A stretch of DNA of 36,383 bases from Bacillota bacterium (lineage in GTDB: Bacteria; Bacillota; Clostridia; Lachnospirales; Lachnospiraceae): contig JAEZKA010000019.1 in assembly GCA_023436225.1 (NCBI GenBank), forward strand, positions 1 through 36,383. The letters run 5' to 3'. This document shows positions 8,247 through 17,925 of this stretch, piece by piece (the stretch's first letter is position 1; every line of letters begins with the position of its first letter). A model generated the notes under the pieces. The model ran no database searches. It had not been told where the DNA came from and saw only the letters and a program-made list of their open reading frames with translations. Made by a program: the position numbers and the translations under genes.

Positions 8247-8352
8247 TATAATAAAATCGGAAGAAACGAAACCTATCTGTCAAAGTTTTCATGCATCCCT
8301 GTCGTCCTGGGTTGAGAACTTTATGGAAATGATTAAGCTTCTTCCGATTTTT
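8247..8352 (+). ncRNA. Branched inverted-repeat structure of unknown function
   Basis: AAAATCGGAAGAA (8253-8265) is the exact complement of 8339-8351, a 13-bp outer stem. Inside it, AAAGTTTTCA (8282-8291) pairs over 10 bp with TGAGAACTTT (8313-8322), including one G-U pair. The two stems are separated by asymmetric internal loops. A TATAAT at 8247-8252 abuts the 5' arm. The 3' arm ends in a short T-run, so the whole could be a terminator for mrnC or a small structured RNA or leader of the next gene. I could not match it to any riboswitch class I know. Confidence 0.4.
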
Positions 8353-8449
8353 ATAAGAATAGGGTGTCAAAGGCCTGGCTAATATGGTCAATGGTTTTGA
8401 TAACTTAATCTTAATAATATAGAGATCTTATTACGAGCAAGGAGAGAAC

Positions 8450-11400
8450 ATGAGAAAAAGAAATATGCGTAGAAGAAACAAGTGGATAATCACAGCAGCT
8501 TTCGTGATTACCTATGTCAGTATTCTATGGAATATGGCAGATAATAATAGGGATGAGGCGTGGGCAGCTGCATCTTCGAAGGAGACTGTTAGCCTTCGTG
8601 TAATTGGTACTACGGATCTTCATGGACAGCTAAACAGTAAGGATTATGAGCAAGGTGTCGATTACAGCAATGGAGGTCTGGCTAGACTTTCAGATTTAAT
8701 ACGAAAAACAAAGCAGGAGGTTCCAACAGAAAGCATTATTACAGTGGATGCCGGTGATACACTTTTTGACTATACAACGGAGTACATATTTGCAGAGAGC
8801 CAGCAGGAGATACAGCCAATTTACCAAGCATTGTCACAAATTGGTTACGATGCAATAACCCTCGGTAATCATGATTTTGATTATGGATACGAATATATCC
8901 TGCGTCAATTGAACGGCACAGGTCTGAAAGATATAACAATTGTGTCAAACGTAACGGATTCTAAAACCGGCGAATATCCATTTTTGGAGAATATGCTGAT
9001 TACCAGAACCTTAACCTCTACTGCAGGCAATAAGATAGATGTTAAGATTGGTATCATCGGTCAGACAATACCAACCCTGACTTCTAAAACCCACAGCTAT
9101 GCCGGAATACTGAAGACGGAGGATATGGTGGAAAATGCAAAGACTCAGGCGAAAAAGCTGAAGGAGGCAGGTGCAGATGTTATAATCGCCTTATCCCATA
9201 CCGGAATTGGTCCTGAGAAACCTGAGCTAAACTTCAAGAACGTGGCTTATGCTCTGACAAAGATTGATGAAATTGATGTCGTAGTTTGTGGCCATGAGCA
9301 TAATCTGTTTCCGACAACAGATATGACTTCGACTTATTATCAGCTTCCGAACGTGGATAAAAAAACATATCTGATGAATGGTAAAAATGTAATAATGGCA
9401 GGGAATCGTGGTAGTGCACTTGGCGTTGTTGATTTGACCTTAAATGTATATAAGGACACCTTACGTATCTCTGATCGAAAATCGGAGCTTCGTATGGTTA
9501 CCGATAAGAATACCACAGAGAACCTGGAGATAGCCAAGTCCTACGGTGTATGGGAGGATAAATTATTAAATTATTCAACGGATATTATAGCAAAGCTTAA
9601 CGATGGAGAATTGATTCAGAATTTCTATGGAATGCTGGGAGATAATGCTGCAATACAGCTATTGAATGATTCTAAGATTGATTATGCCGCTCGCTATGTA
9701 CAGACAGCAGGAACCCAGTATAAAGATTATCCGATCATTGCAGCATCTACCTATATGGCCTACGGTGCAGTCAATGTTGAGGATTTTATCAATATTCATG
9801 ATGATATTACCGAGTCTGATTTATCAGCAATTCAACCCTATAATAATTACATTTACCTTTACATCATTACCGGTAAACAATTGAAGGAGTGGTTGGAATG
9901 GTCAGCCAGTGCTTATGAGACAACAGCGAATGGCTCCAAATGGTCCGGGGGAGTAATGAATGATCTCATGCAGCAGAATGGGATAAAATCTCTACTGCGG
10001 GAGGATTGGTTAGAGGACTGGAGTAATTTCTATGTTTTCGATGGCATTGATTATGTAATTGATCCCTTCAGCGAACCCCGATATGATCTTAATGGTAATA
10101 GGATTGGTTTGGGTGAGCGTATTACAAGCTTAACCTATAACGGAAAACCGGTTACGAATGATATGAAATTCTTGCTGGCCACCAATAAGATTACCAAGCC
10201 GACTTCTGCAAATAAAGGCGTTGAGACACAGGTGGTTTTAAATGGCTTTAACCGTACCCAGACAGTATTAAGTAAATATATACGTCTTCTGGCAGTTGAT
10301 GGCAGTATTGCACCTCAGGTAGACAATAATTGGAGAATCAATATTCCGGAGGATAAAAGCTTTATTGTTAAAGTTCCTTATATGGGAGCCGAATTATTTA
10401 AGAAAACAGCCTGGTATAAAAGTCATTTGAAGGATATCGATTTTTATGGATATTTTGCAGCAGCATATCCTGATGAAGGAAAAGATACGGTATCTCCTCA
10501 TATTGTAGTTTCACCGGTTATAACAAGTGCTACGGCCTCCCCCTATAAGGTTGCTGTGCAGGTAACCGACCGTTCAGAAATCAAGACTATCAGGTATATG
10601 ACAGGTACTATGAAGCTGGAAGACTTTTCAGAGTCCAAGGGCATGTCGTTGGATACGGATAATACCTTCACCGTATCAAAAAACGGTAATTATACAATCT
10701 TTGCAGAAGATAACGCGGGAAATAAGGGCATCTATCTATTGACTATTGATAATTTCAGGGATGATTTATTGTCCTCTCCGACAATCGATTCTTATACGAA
10801 CCGTAAGACAAAGATATCGGGACGTGGAGAGCCGAATACTAAGATTATTTTTGAAGCCTATACCGGTGTTTATGAAAGTAAGATTTCTAAAGCTGGTACC
10901 TTCTCCTATGCTTTGCCGGCGCAGCCTTCAGGGACAGTCGTATCAGTTTATTTGAAAAATGAAGAGAAGGGCTTAGAGAGTGCAAGAGTAAGAGTAACAG
11001 TAAAGAGAACCGGACCAAATATGCCCAGTATTAATCCAATTATGAATACAAATGGATATATCAGTGGTGATTTGAATGATGACGATGCCACTTTGATTGC
11101 AATCGTAGGAGATACCGTGTATGTTCCGGAAAAGGGTGGTAAGGAACTGTATCAGAAGAGTGCTGAAATATATAATCCGAGTCTTAAGATCGTTGAGGTT
11201 GGATTTGAGAGTGATAGTTTAGGGTTATGTACTTTATTAGTACCTCCTCAGATCAGCGGAGCAGATGTAACCATCTACAGTCTGGATCATTTATCAAGAA
11301 GCAGCAGGGTATATAAAACCACGGTCAGGGACGTTGGACCAAATGCACCCGTAGTATATGAAATCACAAATATTGAGAAAACAATTCGTGGATACGTACC

Positions 11401-12493
11401 TGCTTCGGCGGGGAAGGCTTATAATATAACAATAAAACTGGGAAATGATAGTTATACTGTGAAGTCTGATGAGAAAGGGAACTTCAGTTATCAATTTGCA
11501 GAGCAGCTGCATGCCGGCGACCAAATTGGTGTTACTGCATACGATGAGAAGAACGGCGCCTTAAGAAACAGCTATACCACAGAGCTTATCGTTGGTGATA
11601 TTGAGAAGTACATCAAAGGGGATACCACAAACCTTACTTTGAACAGAGTTACGGATATATCCTATCTGATATCGGGTAACTTTGCCGAAAAAGGATTAGT
11701 ATATGTTGCGATAGCAAACGGCGCCGATAAAAACTTTAAAAGTGTAGTTAATACGGTTGAAGCAGATGATTTTGGTAGATTTAAGTTACGCCTTGATCAA
11801 AAGCTGGATGCAGGAAATGTAGTTTATGCATTGGTGCGATTTGATAATGGCAAGATTTATACAGCAAATAAGACTGAGGTACTGGCAAGTAAGCCTGATA
11901 AGCCAGCCTTGGTTAAGCCTATTACTAATACCGATAATACAGTACAGCTTGTTGCCAAGAAGGGATCTGAAATGATATTAACCATTGGTGATGCTGTCTA
12001 TACAACCACCAAGGCAGAATATGATAACGAGAATAACCGATATCTATATACCTTAGAAATTGACCGGGGTGTATCAGGCACAAAGGTCAAAGCAATTGCA
12101 AAAAACGATGCAGGAAGCAGCGATGTCCTGACCTTTGTCATAGGAAAAGCAGCACCTGATCAGCCAAAGGTCGATAGCATCAAGAAAGGTGCAACTAAGA
12201 TTACCGGTAAGATAGAGCTTTTGGATTATGTGGTACCTGACGAGGAAGGGACAGGAGCAGAGGGTGATATAAAGGAAGAGATACCGGAGCGCTTTAAGGA
12301 TGCTCCTGAGAAAGTGGCAAAGACACAGACGCGGATCTACGCTCAGATAGGTAAAAAGTATTACGAAGGTACTATTACCAATAACGGTAAGTTCACCATT
12401 AAAATACCTGCTCAAAAGTCTGGAACAGAGATTTCGATCTTTGGTATGAACAAAGCGGGTAAGGGACCTCTCATAAAGGTTGTCGTGAAATAA
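8450..12493 (+). CDS. Large secreted 5'-nucleotidase / 2',3'-cyclic phosphodiesterase with Ig-like tail
   Basis: 1347 aa. It starts with a very basic N-terminus and hydrophobic segment; signal peptidase cleavage is likely after AWA near residue 40. Residues ~45-330 are a dinuclear metallophosphatase domain: TTDLHG, DAGDTL, LGNHDFDYG, ALSHTGIG and GHEHN supply the metal ligands. Residues ~370-640 resemble the 5'-nucleotidase C-terminal domain. From about 680 to the end are successive beta-sandwich, Ig-like modules with recurring proline starts such as APVVYEITN and KPALVKPITN. There is no LPXTG, SLH or C-terminal membrane segment, so surface attachment, if any, is by the modules. It probably releases nucleosides and phosphate from extracellular nucleotides. 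Confidence 0.88.
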   Translation: MRKRNMRRRNKWIITAAFVITYVSILWNMADNNRDEAWAAASSKETVSLRVIGTTDLHGQLNSKDYEQGVDYSNGGLARLSDLIRKTKQEVPTESIITVDAGDTLFDYTTEYIFAESQQEIQPIYQALSQIGYDAITLGNHDFDYGYEYILRQLNGTGLKDITIVSNVTDSKTGEYPFLENMLITRTLTSTAGNKIDVKIGIIGQTIPTLTSKTHSYAGILKTEDMVENAKTQAKKLKEAGADVIIALSHTGIGPEKPELNFKNVAYALTKIDEIDVVVCGHEHNLFPTTDMTSTYYQLPNVDKKTYLMNGKNVIMAGNRGSALGVVDLTLNVYKDTLRISDRKSELRMVTDKNTTENLEIAKSYGVWEDKLLNYSTDIIAKLNDGELIQNFYGMLGDNAAIQLLNDSKIDYAARYVQTAGTQYKDYPIIAASTYMAYGAVNVEDFINIHDDITESDLSAIQPYNNYIYLYIITGKQLKEWLEWSASAYETTANGSKWSGGVMNDLMQQNGIKSLLREDWLEDWSNFYVFDGIDYVIDPFSEPRYDLNGNRIGLGERITSLTYNGKPVTNDMKFLLATNKITKPTSANKGVETQVVLNGFNRTQTVLSKYIRLLAVDGSIAPQVDNNWRINIPEDKSFIVKVPYMGAELFKKTAWYKSHLKDIDFYGYFAAAYPDEGKDTVSPHIVVSPVITSATASPYKVAVQVTDRSEIKTIRYMTGTMKLEDFSESKGMSLDTDNTFTVSKNGNYTIFAEDNAGNKGIYLLTIDNFRDDLLSSPTIDSYTNRKTKISGRGEPNTKIIFEAYTGVYESKISKAGTFSYALPAQPSGTVVSVYLKNEEKGLESARVRVTVKRTGPNMPSINPIMNTNGYISGDLNDDDATLIAIVGDTVYVPEKGGKELYQKSAEIYNPSLKIVEVGFESDSLGLCTLLVPPQISGADVTIYSLDHLSRSSRVYKTTVRDVGPNAPVVYEITNIEKTIRGYVPASAGKAYNITIKLGNDSYTVKSDEKGNFSYQFAEQLHAGDQIGVTAYDEKNGALRNSYTTELIVGDIEKYIKGDTTNLTLNRVTDISYLISGNFAEKGLVYVAIANGADKNFKSVVNTVEADDFGRFKLRLDQKLDAGNVVYALVRFDNGKIYTANKTEVLASKPDKPALVKPITNTDNTVQLVAKKGSEMILTIGDAVYTTTKAEYDNENNRYLYTLEIDRGVSGTKVKAIAKNDAGSSDVLTFVIGKAAPDQPKVDSIKKGATKITGKIELLDYVVPDEEGTGAEGDIKEEIPERFKDAPEKVAKTQTRIYAQIGKKYYEGTITNNGKFTIKIPAQKSGTEISIFGMNKAGKGPLIKVVVK

Positions 12494-12519
12494 TTTTAAT
12501 AAGAGATGGAAGAAGCATA

Positions 12520-12567
12520 CAGTCCCATACAACCTCGAAGAACGGGTTGTATCGGGACTGTTTTTTT
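12520..12567 (+). terminator. Intrinsic terminator after the 5'-nucleotidase gene
   Basis: CAGTCCCATACAACC pairs with GGTTGTATCGGGACTG (one bulged base), followed directly by seven T residues. Confidence 0.93.
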
Positions 12568-12661
12568 GCTGCTATGATAGGTAAATTCTATTATAGCCAC
12601 TCGTTTATTATGTTAATTAAATCTTATTAGGTTCAAATTAGTTACATTTCATAGGAAAGAA

Positions 12662-12742
12662 TAGAAATAATTACTATGAGGATGTATAATGGATTGAAAA
12701 TAATGAAATGAAAAATTGCGGCTGTATATGAGCATCGCAATT
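12662..12742 (+). promoter_or_regulatory. Candidate promoter and leader hairpin for the two-component genes
   Basis: TAGAAA (12662-12667) and TATAAT (12685-12690) are 17 bp apart. Downstream, AATTGCG-GCT (12714-12723) pairs with AGC-CGCAATT (ending 12742, with a 2-nt bulge), forming a leader hairpin before the response regulator. No BceR-like site was seen here. Confidence 0.4.
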
Positions 12743-12785
12743 ACCTATAGTAGATTGAAAAATAAAAGGAATAAGGAGCTTGTGC

Positions 12786-13457
12786 ATGTATCGAATATTT
12801 GTTGTCGAAGATGATACCATTATAGCTGGAGAGATGAAGAAGCACTTGGAAAAGTGGGGGTATGAGGTGGAAACAGCATTGGATTTTAATGATGTGATGA
12901 AACAATTTGTTTCGTTTGATCCCCACCTTGTGCTGATGGATATCGTCCTTCCTTTCTACAACGGACATTATTGGTGCTCGCAGATACGTCAGGTTTCCCA
13001 GGTGCCGATCGTTTTTGTGTCCTCTGCCGGTGATAATATGAATATTGTTATGGCAGTGAATATGGGAGGAGATGATTTCCTCACTAAGCCCTTTGATCTG
13101 GAGGTACTAGCCGCAAAGGTCCTGGCGATGTTGCGGCGTACCTATGCATTTCGTGGACAGACTACGGTGATGGAGTATCAAGGGGTTATACTTGATCTGA
13201 CAGAGGCAGCATTAAAGCTTGGTGATAAGAAGCTGGAGCTTACCAAAAATGAATTCAGGATATTACAATTATTGTTTGAAAACTTGGGAAGCCCGGTTTC
13301 AAGAGAGCAGATTATGAAGAGATTATGGGACAATGATTGTTTTGTTGATGATAATACGCTGACTGTAAATATTGCAAGAATACGAAAAAAGTTGGAGGAA
13401 GCCGGAAATACGGACCTCATACAGACCAGAAAGGGTTTAGGCTATATGATTGGCTAA
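12786..13457 (+). CDS. Response regulator, OmpR family, BceR-like
   Basis: 223 aa. The ATG at 12786 is favoured over the TTG at 12780 because AAGGAG (12773-12778) is 7 nt upstream. The receiver domain (residues 1-115) shows the acidic pair in VVEDD, the phospho-acceptor Asp in LMDIVLP, and the conserved Lys in TKPFD. The C-terminal half is a winged-helix DNA-binding domain with the typical LTKNEFRILQLLFEN and DDNTLTVNIARIRKKL. It is followed 13 nt later by its kinase and then by a BceAB-like transporter, which it most likely activates in response to antimicrobial peptides. Confidence 0.93.
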   Translation: MYRIFVVEDDTIIAGEMKKHLEKWGYEVETALDFNDVMKQFVSFDPHLVLMDIVLPFYNGHYWCSQIRQVSQVPIVFVSSAGDNMNIVMAVNMGGDDFLTKPFDLEVLAAKVLAMLRRTYAFRGQTTVMEYQGVILDLTEAALKLGDKKLELTKNEFRILQLLFENLGSPVSREQIMKRLWDNDCFVDDNTLTVNIARIRKKLEEAGNTDLIQTRKGLGYMIG

Positions 13458-13470
13458 CGATAGGTAGATT

Positions 13471-14616
13471 ATGCAAAAGGAATTCAGAGATCAAATGAAG
13501 CAAATACAGGAAAATCCTGAACAGGAAAATCAAGAACAGCTGATTGAGGAACATACATTTCTTGAACTGATGAAGGATTACATCTCAGATCGCAAAGCTG
13601 TTGTGCTGCTGTCTATGATTCAATCTGTAATCTTTGTAGCAGTCTGCAGTTTATACCAGCTTCATAACTTATCAAAGATTATGTATGCGTTTGTTCTAGC
13701 GCTGTTTCTTTGGAGCTGTTATGGCTTCTTTGATGCGATAAGATATCTTCAGAAGCGAAGAAGAATTCAGCTTGCGAGAAAACATCCGGAGCAGGCTGTC
13801 GAGGCCTTGTTAAGCGAGAGCTTGCAGGAATCCTTTCAACAGGGGAAATTCGATCACGACAGAGCATCGGTACAGCTTTCAAAACTGGACATGGCTTACG
13901 GAAGCCTCATTGAGGATTTCAGTCGTCTGCAGAAATCCATGGAAACAGAAGAAGTAATTCGCCGCGAAGAGATGTCGGATTATTATATGATGTGGGCTCA
14001 TCAGATCAAGACACCGATTGCAGCTATGAAGCTCCTTCTGAACGGGAGGGAGGATGGATTTCTTTTGATGGAAGAGCTGTTTAAAATCGAACAGTATGTT
14101 GAGATGGTACTTCATTATCTGCGCCTGGAGAGTATTGCTTCTGACATGGTACTTAAGGAGTGTGACTTACAGACTTTGGTGAAGCAGACAGTTAAGAAAT
14201 ACTCAATCCTATTTATTAACAGTGGCTTAACACTTTCACTTAAGGAGTTTGATGTCAAGGTACTGACCGATGAAAAATGGCTTGGATTTGTGTTGGAGCA
14301 GATTATCTCAAATAGCATTAAATATACAAGGAAGGGTACTATTTCCATCTATATGGAACCGGATCGACCCAAAATTCTGGTGATAGAGGATACCGGAATC
14401 GGTATCAGACAAGAGGATATTCGACGTATCTTTGAGAGAGGATTTACAGGCTATAATGGACGTATGGACAAGAAGTCAACCGGAATCGGATTATATCTAT
14501 GTAAGCAGATACTGAACCAGCTATCCCATGGTATCACTGTATCCAGTAAGGAAGGCAAAGGAACAAGGTTTATGCTGGATCTCTCCAGGGACAGTGAGAT
14601 AAAGAACCTGGATTAA
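13471..14616 (+). CDS. Intramembrane-sensing histidine kinase, BceS-like
   Basis: 381 aa. After a hydrophilic Gln/Glu-rich N-terminus of about 40 residues there are two closely spaced membrane helices (about 45-90) with almost no extracellular loop, the hallmark of kinases that sense through a partner ABC transporter. The phospho-acceptor is in HQIKTPIAAMK. The ATPase domain has an N box (EQIISNSIKYT), DTGIGI, and STGIGLYLCK. The ribosome site is weak (only AGG upstream), so expression may be coupled to the regulator 13 nt before. Confidence 0.92.
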   Translation: MQKEFRDQMKQIQENPEQENQEQLIEEHTFLELMKDYISDRKAVVLLSMIQSVIFVAVCSLYQLHNLSKIMYAFVLALFLWSCYGFFDAIRYLQKRRRIQLARKHPEQAVEALLSESLQESFQQGKFDHDRASVQLSKLDMAYGSLIEDFSRLQKSMETEEVIRREEMSDYYMMWAHQIKTPIAAMKLLLNGREDGFLLMEELFKIEQYVEMVLHYLRLESIASDMVLKECDLQTLVKQTVKKYSILFINSGLTLSLKEFDVKVLTDEKWLGFVLEQIISNSIKYTRKGTISIYMEPDRPKILVIEDTGIGIRQEDIRRIFERGFTGYNGRMDKKSTGIGLYLCKQILNQLSHGITVSSKEGKGTRFMLDLSRDSEIKNLD

Positions 14617-14688
14617 GGTAATTACCGGGAATATTAAGGTATATTTTTCTATAATTTTGACTTGTGTATATTCGATGATATGTCACTG

Positions 14689-14702
14689 TGACAAAAATGT
14701 AA
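14689..14702 (+). promoter_or_regulatory. Candidate BceR-type operator
   Basis: TGACA-AAAA-TGTAA matches the TNACA-N4-TGTAA inverted repeat that I recall as the BceR-type recognition pattern. It overlaps a second palindrome, TGTCAC-T-GTGACA (14681-14693). It lies about 130 bp before the ABC ATPase gene, with a possible -10 (TATTAT, 14753-14758) downstream and no good -35, as expected of an activated promoter. Confidence 0.6.
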
Positions 14703-14832
14703 GCTTAGGAGTGTAAATGTAAGGTTAATCGATGGAAAGAAAGAACATTTTCTATTATGATAACAGTGTGAGGCTGAGGCAATAACGAAGTACTCAGCAC
14801 AAAATAGTTCATCAAGAAGATATGGAGGCTTT

Positions 14833-15663
14833 ATGGCACTGTTAGAAGTGAAGAATTTAAAGAAAATATATACTACCAGGCTGGGTGGATGCAAGGTTCA
14901 GGCGCTGACTAATGTTACATTCTCTGTAGAAAAAGGAGAGTATGTTGCTATTATGGGAGAGTCTGGATCGGGTAAAACAACATTATTAAATATTATGGCT
15001 TCTCTCGACAAGCCCTCTGGAGGGCAGGTAATCTTAGCTGATAAGAATGTGGCAGATATTAAGCAAAAGGAATTATGTGCATTCCGTCGCGATAATCTGG
15101 GTTTTGTATTTCAAGATTTCAATTTGTTAGATACATTGTCTTTGAAGGATAACATCTTTCTTCCTCTTGTACTTGCAGGTCTTGAGTATGAGGAAATGAA
15201 CCAAAGACTGATTCCGCTTACGAAGAAGCTGGGCATTGAAGAGATACTTGAGAAATATCCCTATGAGGTATCAGGAGGACAGAAGCAACGTACAGCAGTG
15301 GCCAGAGCCTTGATTACAAGACCACAGATCATTCTGGCTGATGAACCAACCGGAGCGCTTGATTCAAAGGCTGCCAGTAAGTTGCTTGGAATTTTTGCGG
15401 ATATCAATAAGGATGGACAAACGATTCTTATGGTAACTCACAGTATTCAGGCAGCAAGTCGTGCAGGAAGAGTATTATTCATTAAAGACGGCTGTGTGTT
15501 TAATCAGATTTACAGAGGTAATTTCAATGATGATGAGATGTATCGTATGATTTCAGATACACTTACCGTATTGCAGACTGGATGTAAGGCTGGGGAAGAG
15601 GTTGAGAAAGACATAACAGCTACATTTGAAGCGTCAGCTGCCTATTTGGAATCGGAGGTATAG
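14833..15663 (+). CDS. BceA-like ABC transporter ATPase
   Basis: 276 aa, with GGAGG before the ATG. Walker A is GESGSGKTT (around residue 41), the Q-loop is FQDFNLL, the signature is VSGGQKQR, and Walker B is ILADEPTGALD followed by the switch His in MVTHS. This is the MacB/LolD-like subfamily that drives BceB permeases, which free cell-wall targets from bacitracin-like and other peptide antibiotics. The C-terminus extends about 25-30 residues beyond the usual end of such ATPases. It is followed 2 nt later by the permease. Confidence 0.94.
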   Translation: MALLEVKNLKKIYTTRLGGCKVQALTNVTFSVEKGEYVAIMGESGSGKTTLLNIMASLDKPSGGQVILADKNVADIKQKELCAFRRDNLGFVFQDFNLLDTLSLKDNIFLPLVLAGLEYEEMNQRLIPLTKKLGIEEILEKYPYEVSGGQKQRTAVARALITRPQIILADEPTGALDSKAASKLLGIFADINKDGQTILMVTHSIQAASRAGRVLFIKDGCVFNQIYRGNFNDDEMYRMISDTLTVLQTGCKAGEEVEKDITATFEASAAYLESEV

Positions 15664-15665
15664 GG

Positions 15666-17648
15666 ATGAAAAAAAAGGGCTTACTTCCCAAACTTGCGCT
15701 AAACGGAATACTGAAGAATCGTTCCACTTACCTTCCTTATCTTGGTATCAGTATCTTTGCAATTTTTACGTTCTTTGTGTTTGATCTGATATTGAACAAT
15801 GAAGTCATGAGTACGCTACCGAGAGCAGCCTATGCTCAGATGCTTATGATGATAGGATTTATTCTTCTTGGTATCATTATGATACCCTTCCTTTATTACA
15901 CGAACAGCTTTTTGATCAAGAGAAGGAAGAAAGAGCTTGGCTTGTACAGTATTCTAGGTATGGAGAAGAAACATATCGGTATTATGATGCTCATAGAGAC
16001 AGTAATGATATATGTTATTGTGACGGTCTGCGCCATAACAATGGGGCTAATATTTTCTAAGCTACTCTTTCTATTACTTTTGAATCTTGCGAAGCTGCCC
16101 GTAGATATTGCTTTCAGCATCAGTGGTAAAGCAATATGTGATACCTTAATCTTCTATGCAGGAATATCTTCTATCAATCTGATTGCCAATCTGATCCAAG
16201 TTGGAAAAGCAAATCCGGTTGATCTTATGAGTGAGGCAAAAAAGGGAGAAAAAGAACCAAAGCATATTGCAATATGGACATTCGCTGGCATTCTTCTACT
16301 GGGATTAGGATATGATCTAGCGATAACCTCAAAGGTTGATTCCACTATCTTTACGAACTTTTTCTTTGCCGTGTTTTTAGTAGTGGTTGGTACACATTTT
16401 TTGTTTACCTCGGGAAGCATTGCATTATTACGGATGCTTAAGAAGAATAAAAAATTCTATTACCATTCGGAAAACTTTGTTTCATTATCGGGTATGATTT
16501 ATCGCATGAAGAAGAATGCGGCGAGCCTTGTTAATATCTGCATCTTTGCAACTATGACTGTCATTACTCTGATCTGTACGATATCATTATATCTAGGAAT
16601 ACCGGGTGTGCAGAAATTTATGTATCCCTATGATGTTCGTGTGGAGTTTGATGATAATACATTTACTGACAGGGATAACTGGAAGGAAAAACTGACTGGG
16701 CTTGCCGAGGAAGAAAATGTTACTCTTACTGGAGAAAATGTATACGCTTATGTGCAACTGCATATCGCACAGAAGGGAAACAGAATTGTCACTAATGATG
16801 GAATGGACAGCAGCGCAGTGCAATACAAGATGAAGCTTCTGACACTAGATAGCTTTAATTCGATGGAAGCCGGAAATTATGAACTGGGTAATGACGAGAT
16901 ATTGATTTATTCTACAGGAGCTGATTATGGCCTGGATTCTATAGTCTTCTTGAACAATACCTATCAGGTAAGGGAAGAAATTAAACAGAGTTTACTTAAC
17001 CCGAAGGCTTCCCAAAATGTATTTAATGCGATGTATTATGTTATCGTTCCGGATTATGAGGTTATGTCACAGATAGCAAAAGCATATGGTTCAGATCTGA
17101 CGAAGGATTTGTACTATAGTGCTAGGTATCATTTAGAAGGAACAGAGGAAGAGAAGGTATCCTTCATGGAGAAAGCGCTCGAATTATCGAAAGGTTATCG
17201 TGGGTTTTTATCCTATGATGATTATGTGGCAGATAAGAAGGATATGGAGGCAATGTATGGAGGTTTGCTGTTCATCGGAATTTTCTTTGGAAGCATCTTT
17301 TTGATGTGCCTGCTGATCATCATGTATTACAAGCAGATTACAGAAGGATTTGAGGATCAGAAGAGTTTTGATATCATGCAGAAGGTAGGAATGAGTGATG
17401 TGGAAGTTAAGCGTACCATCAAAAAGCAGGTTCTACAAGTATTCTTTATCCCTCTGGTAGGAGCAATTCTTCATACTGCAATGGGTATGTTCATGGTAAT
17501 CAATCTAATGGTATTATTGAATTTCTTCCAGACTACATTGATTTTAATCTGTTCTATTGTAGTATGCTTGGTATTTTCAATAATTTATGGACTATGCTAC
17601 AACAGCACCGCAAAAGCTTACTATAAAATTGTAAAACGAATGGCATAG
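15666..17648 (+). CDS. BceB-like ABC transporter permease (FtsX-type)
   Basis: 660 aa, with GGAGG (15655-15659) in the end of the ATPase gene. The predicted layout is the BceB one: ten membrane segments, with a large extracellular domain of about 200 residues (roughly 315-520) between the seventh and eighth. That domain is the usual ligand sensor. Segment two to four and the last three helices have the FtsX-like pattern. It forms a complex with the ATPase upstream and probably with the kinase, giving flux-sensing regulation. No dedicated bacteriocin gene is nearby to indicate the ligand. Confidence 0.93.
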   Translation: MKKKGLLPKLALNGILKNRSTYLPYLGISIFAIFTFFVFDLILNNEVMSTLPRAAYAQMLMMIGFILLGIIMIPFLYYTNSFLIKRRKKELGLYSILGMEKKHIGIMMLIETVMIYVIVTVCAITMGLIFSKLLFLLLLNLAKLPVDIAFSISGKAICDTLIFYAGISSINLIANLIQVGKANPVDLMSEAKKGEKEPKHIAIWTFAGILLLGLGYDLAITSKVDSTIFTNFFFAVFLVVVGTHFLFTSGSIALLRMLKKNKKFYYHSENFVSLSGMIYRMKKNAASLVNICIFATMTVITLICTISLYLGIPGVQKFMYPYDVRVEFDDNTFTDRDNWKEKLTGLAEEENVTLTGENVYAYVQLHIAQKGNRIVTNDGMDSSAVQYKMKLLTLDSFNSMEAGNYELGNDEILIYSTGADYGLDSIVFLNNTYQVREEIKQSLLNPKASQNVFNAMYYVIVPDYEVMSQIAKAYGSDLTKDLYYSARYHLEGTEEEKVSFMEKALELSKGYRGFLSYDDYVADKKDMEAMYGGLLFIGIFFGSIFLMCLLIIMYYKQITEGFEDQKSFDIMQKVGMSDVEVKRTIKKQVLQVFFIPLVGAILHTAMGMFMVINLMVLLNFFQTTLILICSIVVCLVFSIIYGLCYNSTAKAYYKIVKRMA

Positions 17649-17733
17649 ATTTATTAGCATGTCATAGAAGTGCTAATGCTGTAATTGTAAAATATTCTTA
17701 GTGAGTTATACAGTAAAGGTTGTTACAGATATA

Positions 17734-17762
17734 TTGACAGAAAAAGGATGTAATTCTTTAAT
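17734..17762 (+). promoter_or_regulatory. Promoter for the DUF4349 lipoprotein gene
   Basis: TTGACA (17734-17739), 17-bp spacer, TTTAAT (17757-17762). It predicts a ~155-nt leader before 17926. A weak 6-bp repeat TTAGCA/TGCTAA near 17655-17677 precedes it; no clear terminator for the bceAB genes was found. Confidence 0.65.
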
Positions 17763-17925
17763 CGGTCTAAGTTTGTGGCAGCCTTTTTGCATTCGCACGA
17801 AAGCAAATGTGTACATTCAAACGAATACATACAAATAATGCCGATTATGGAACCATTAGAAGCTGCATAACGTCTAATAAGCAGAAAGTATTAAATAATT
17901 AATTAAGCAGAGGAGGATAGGTTTT

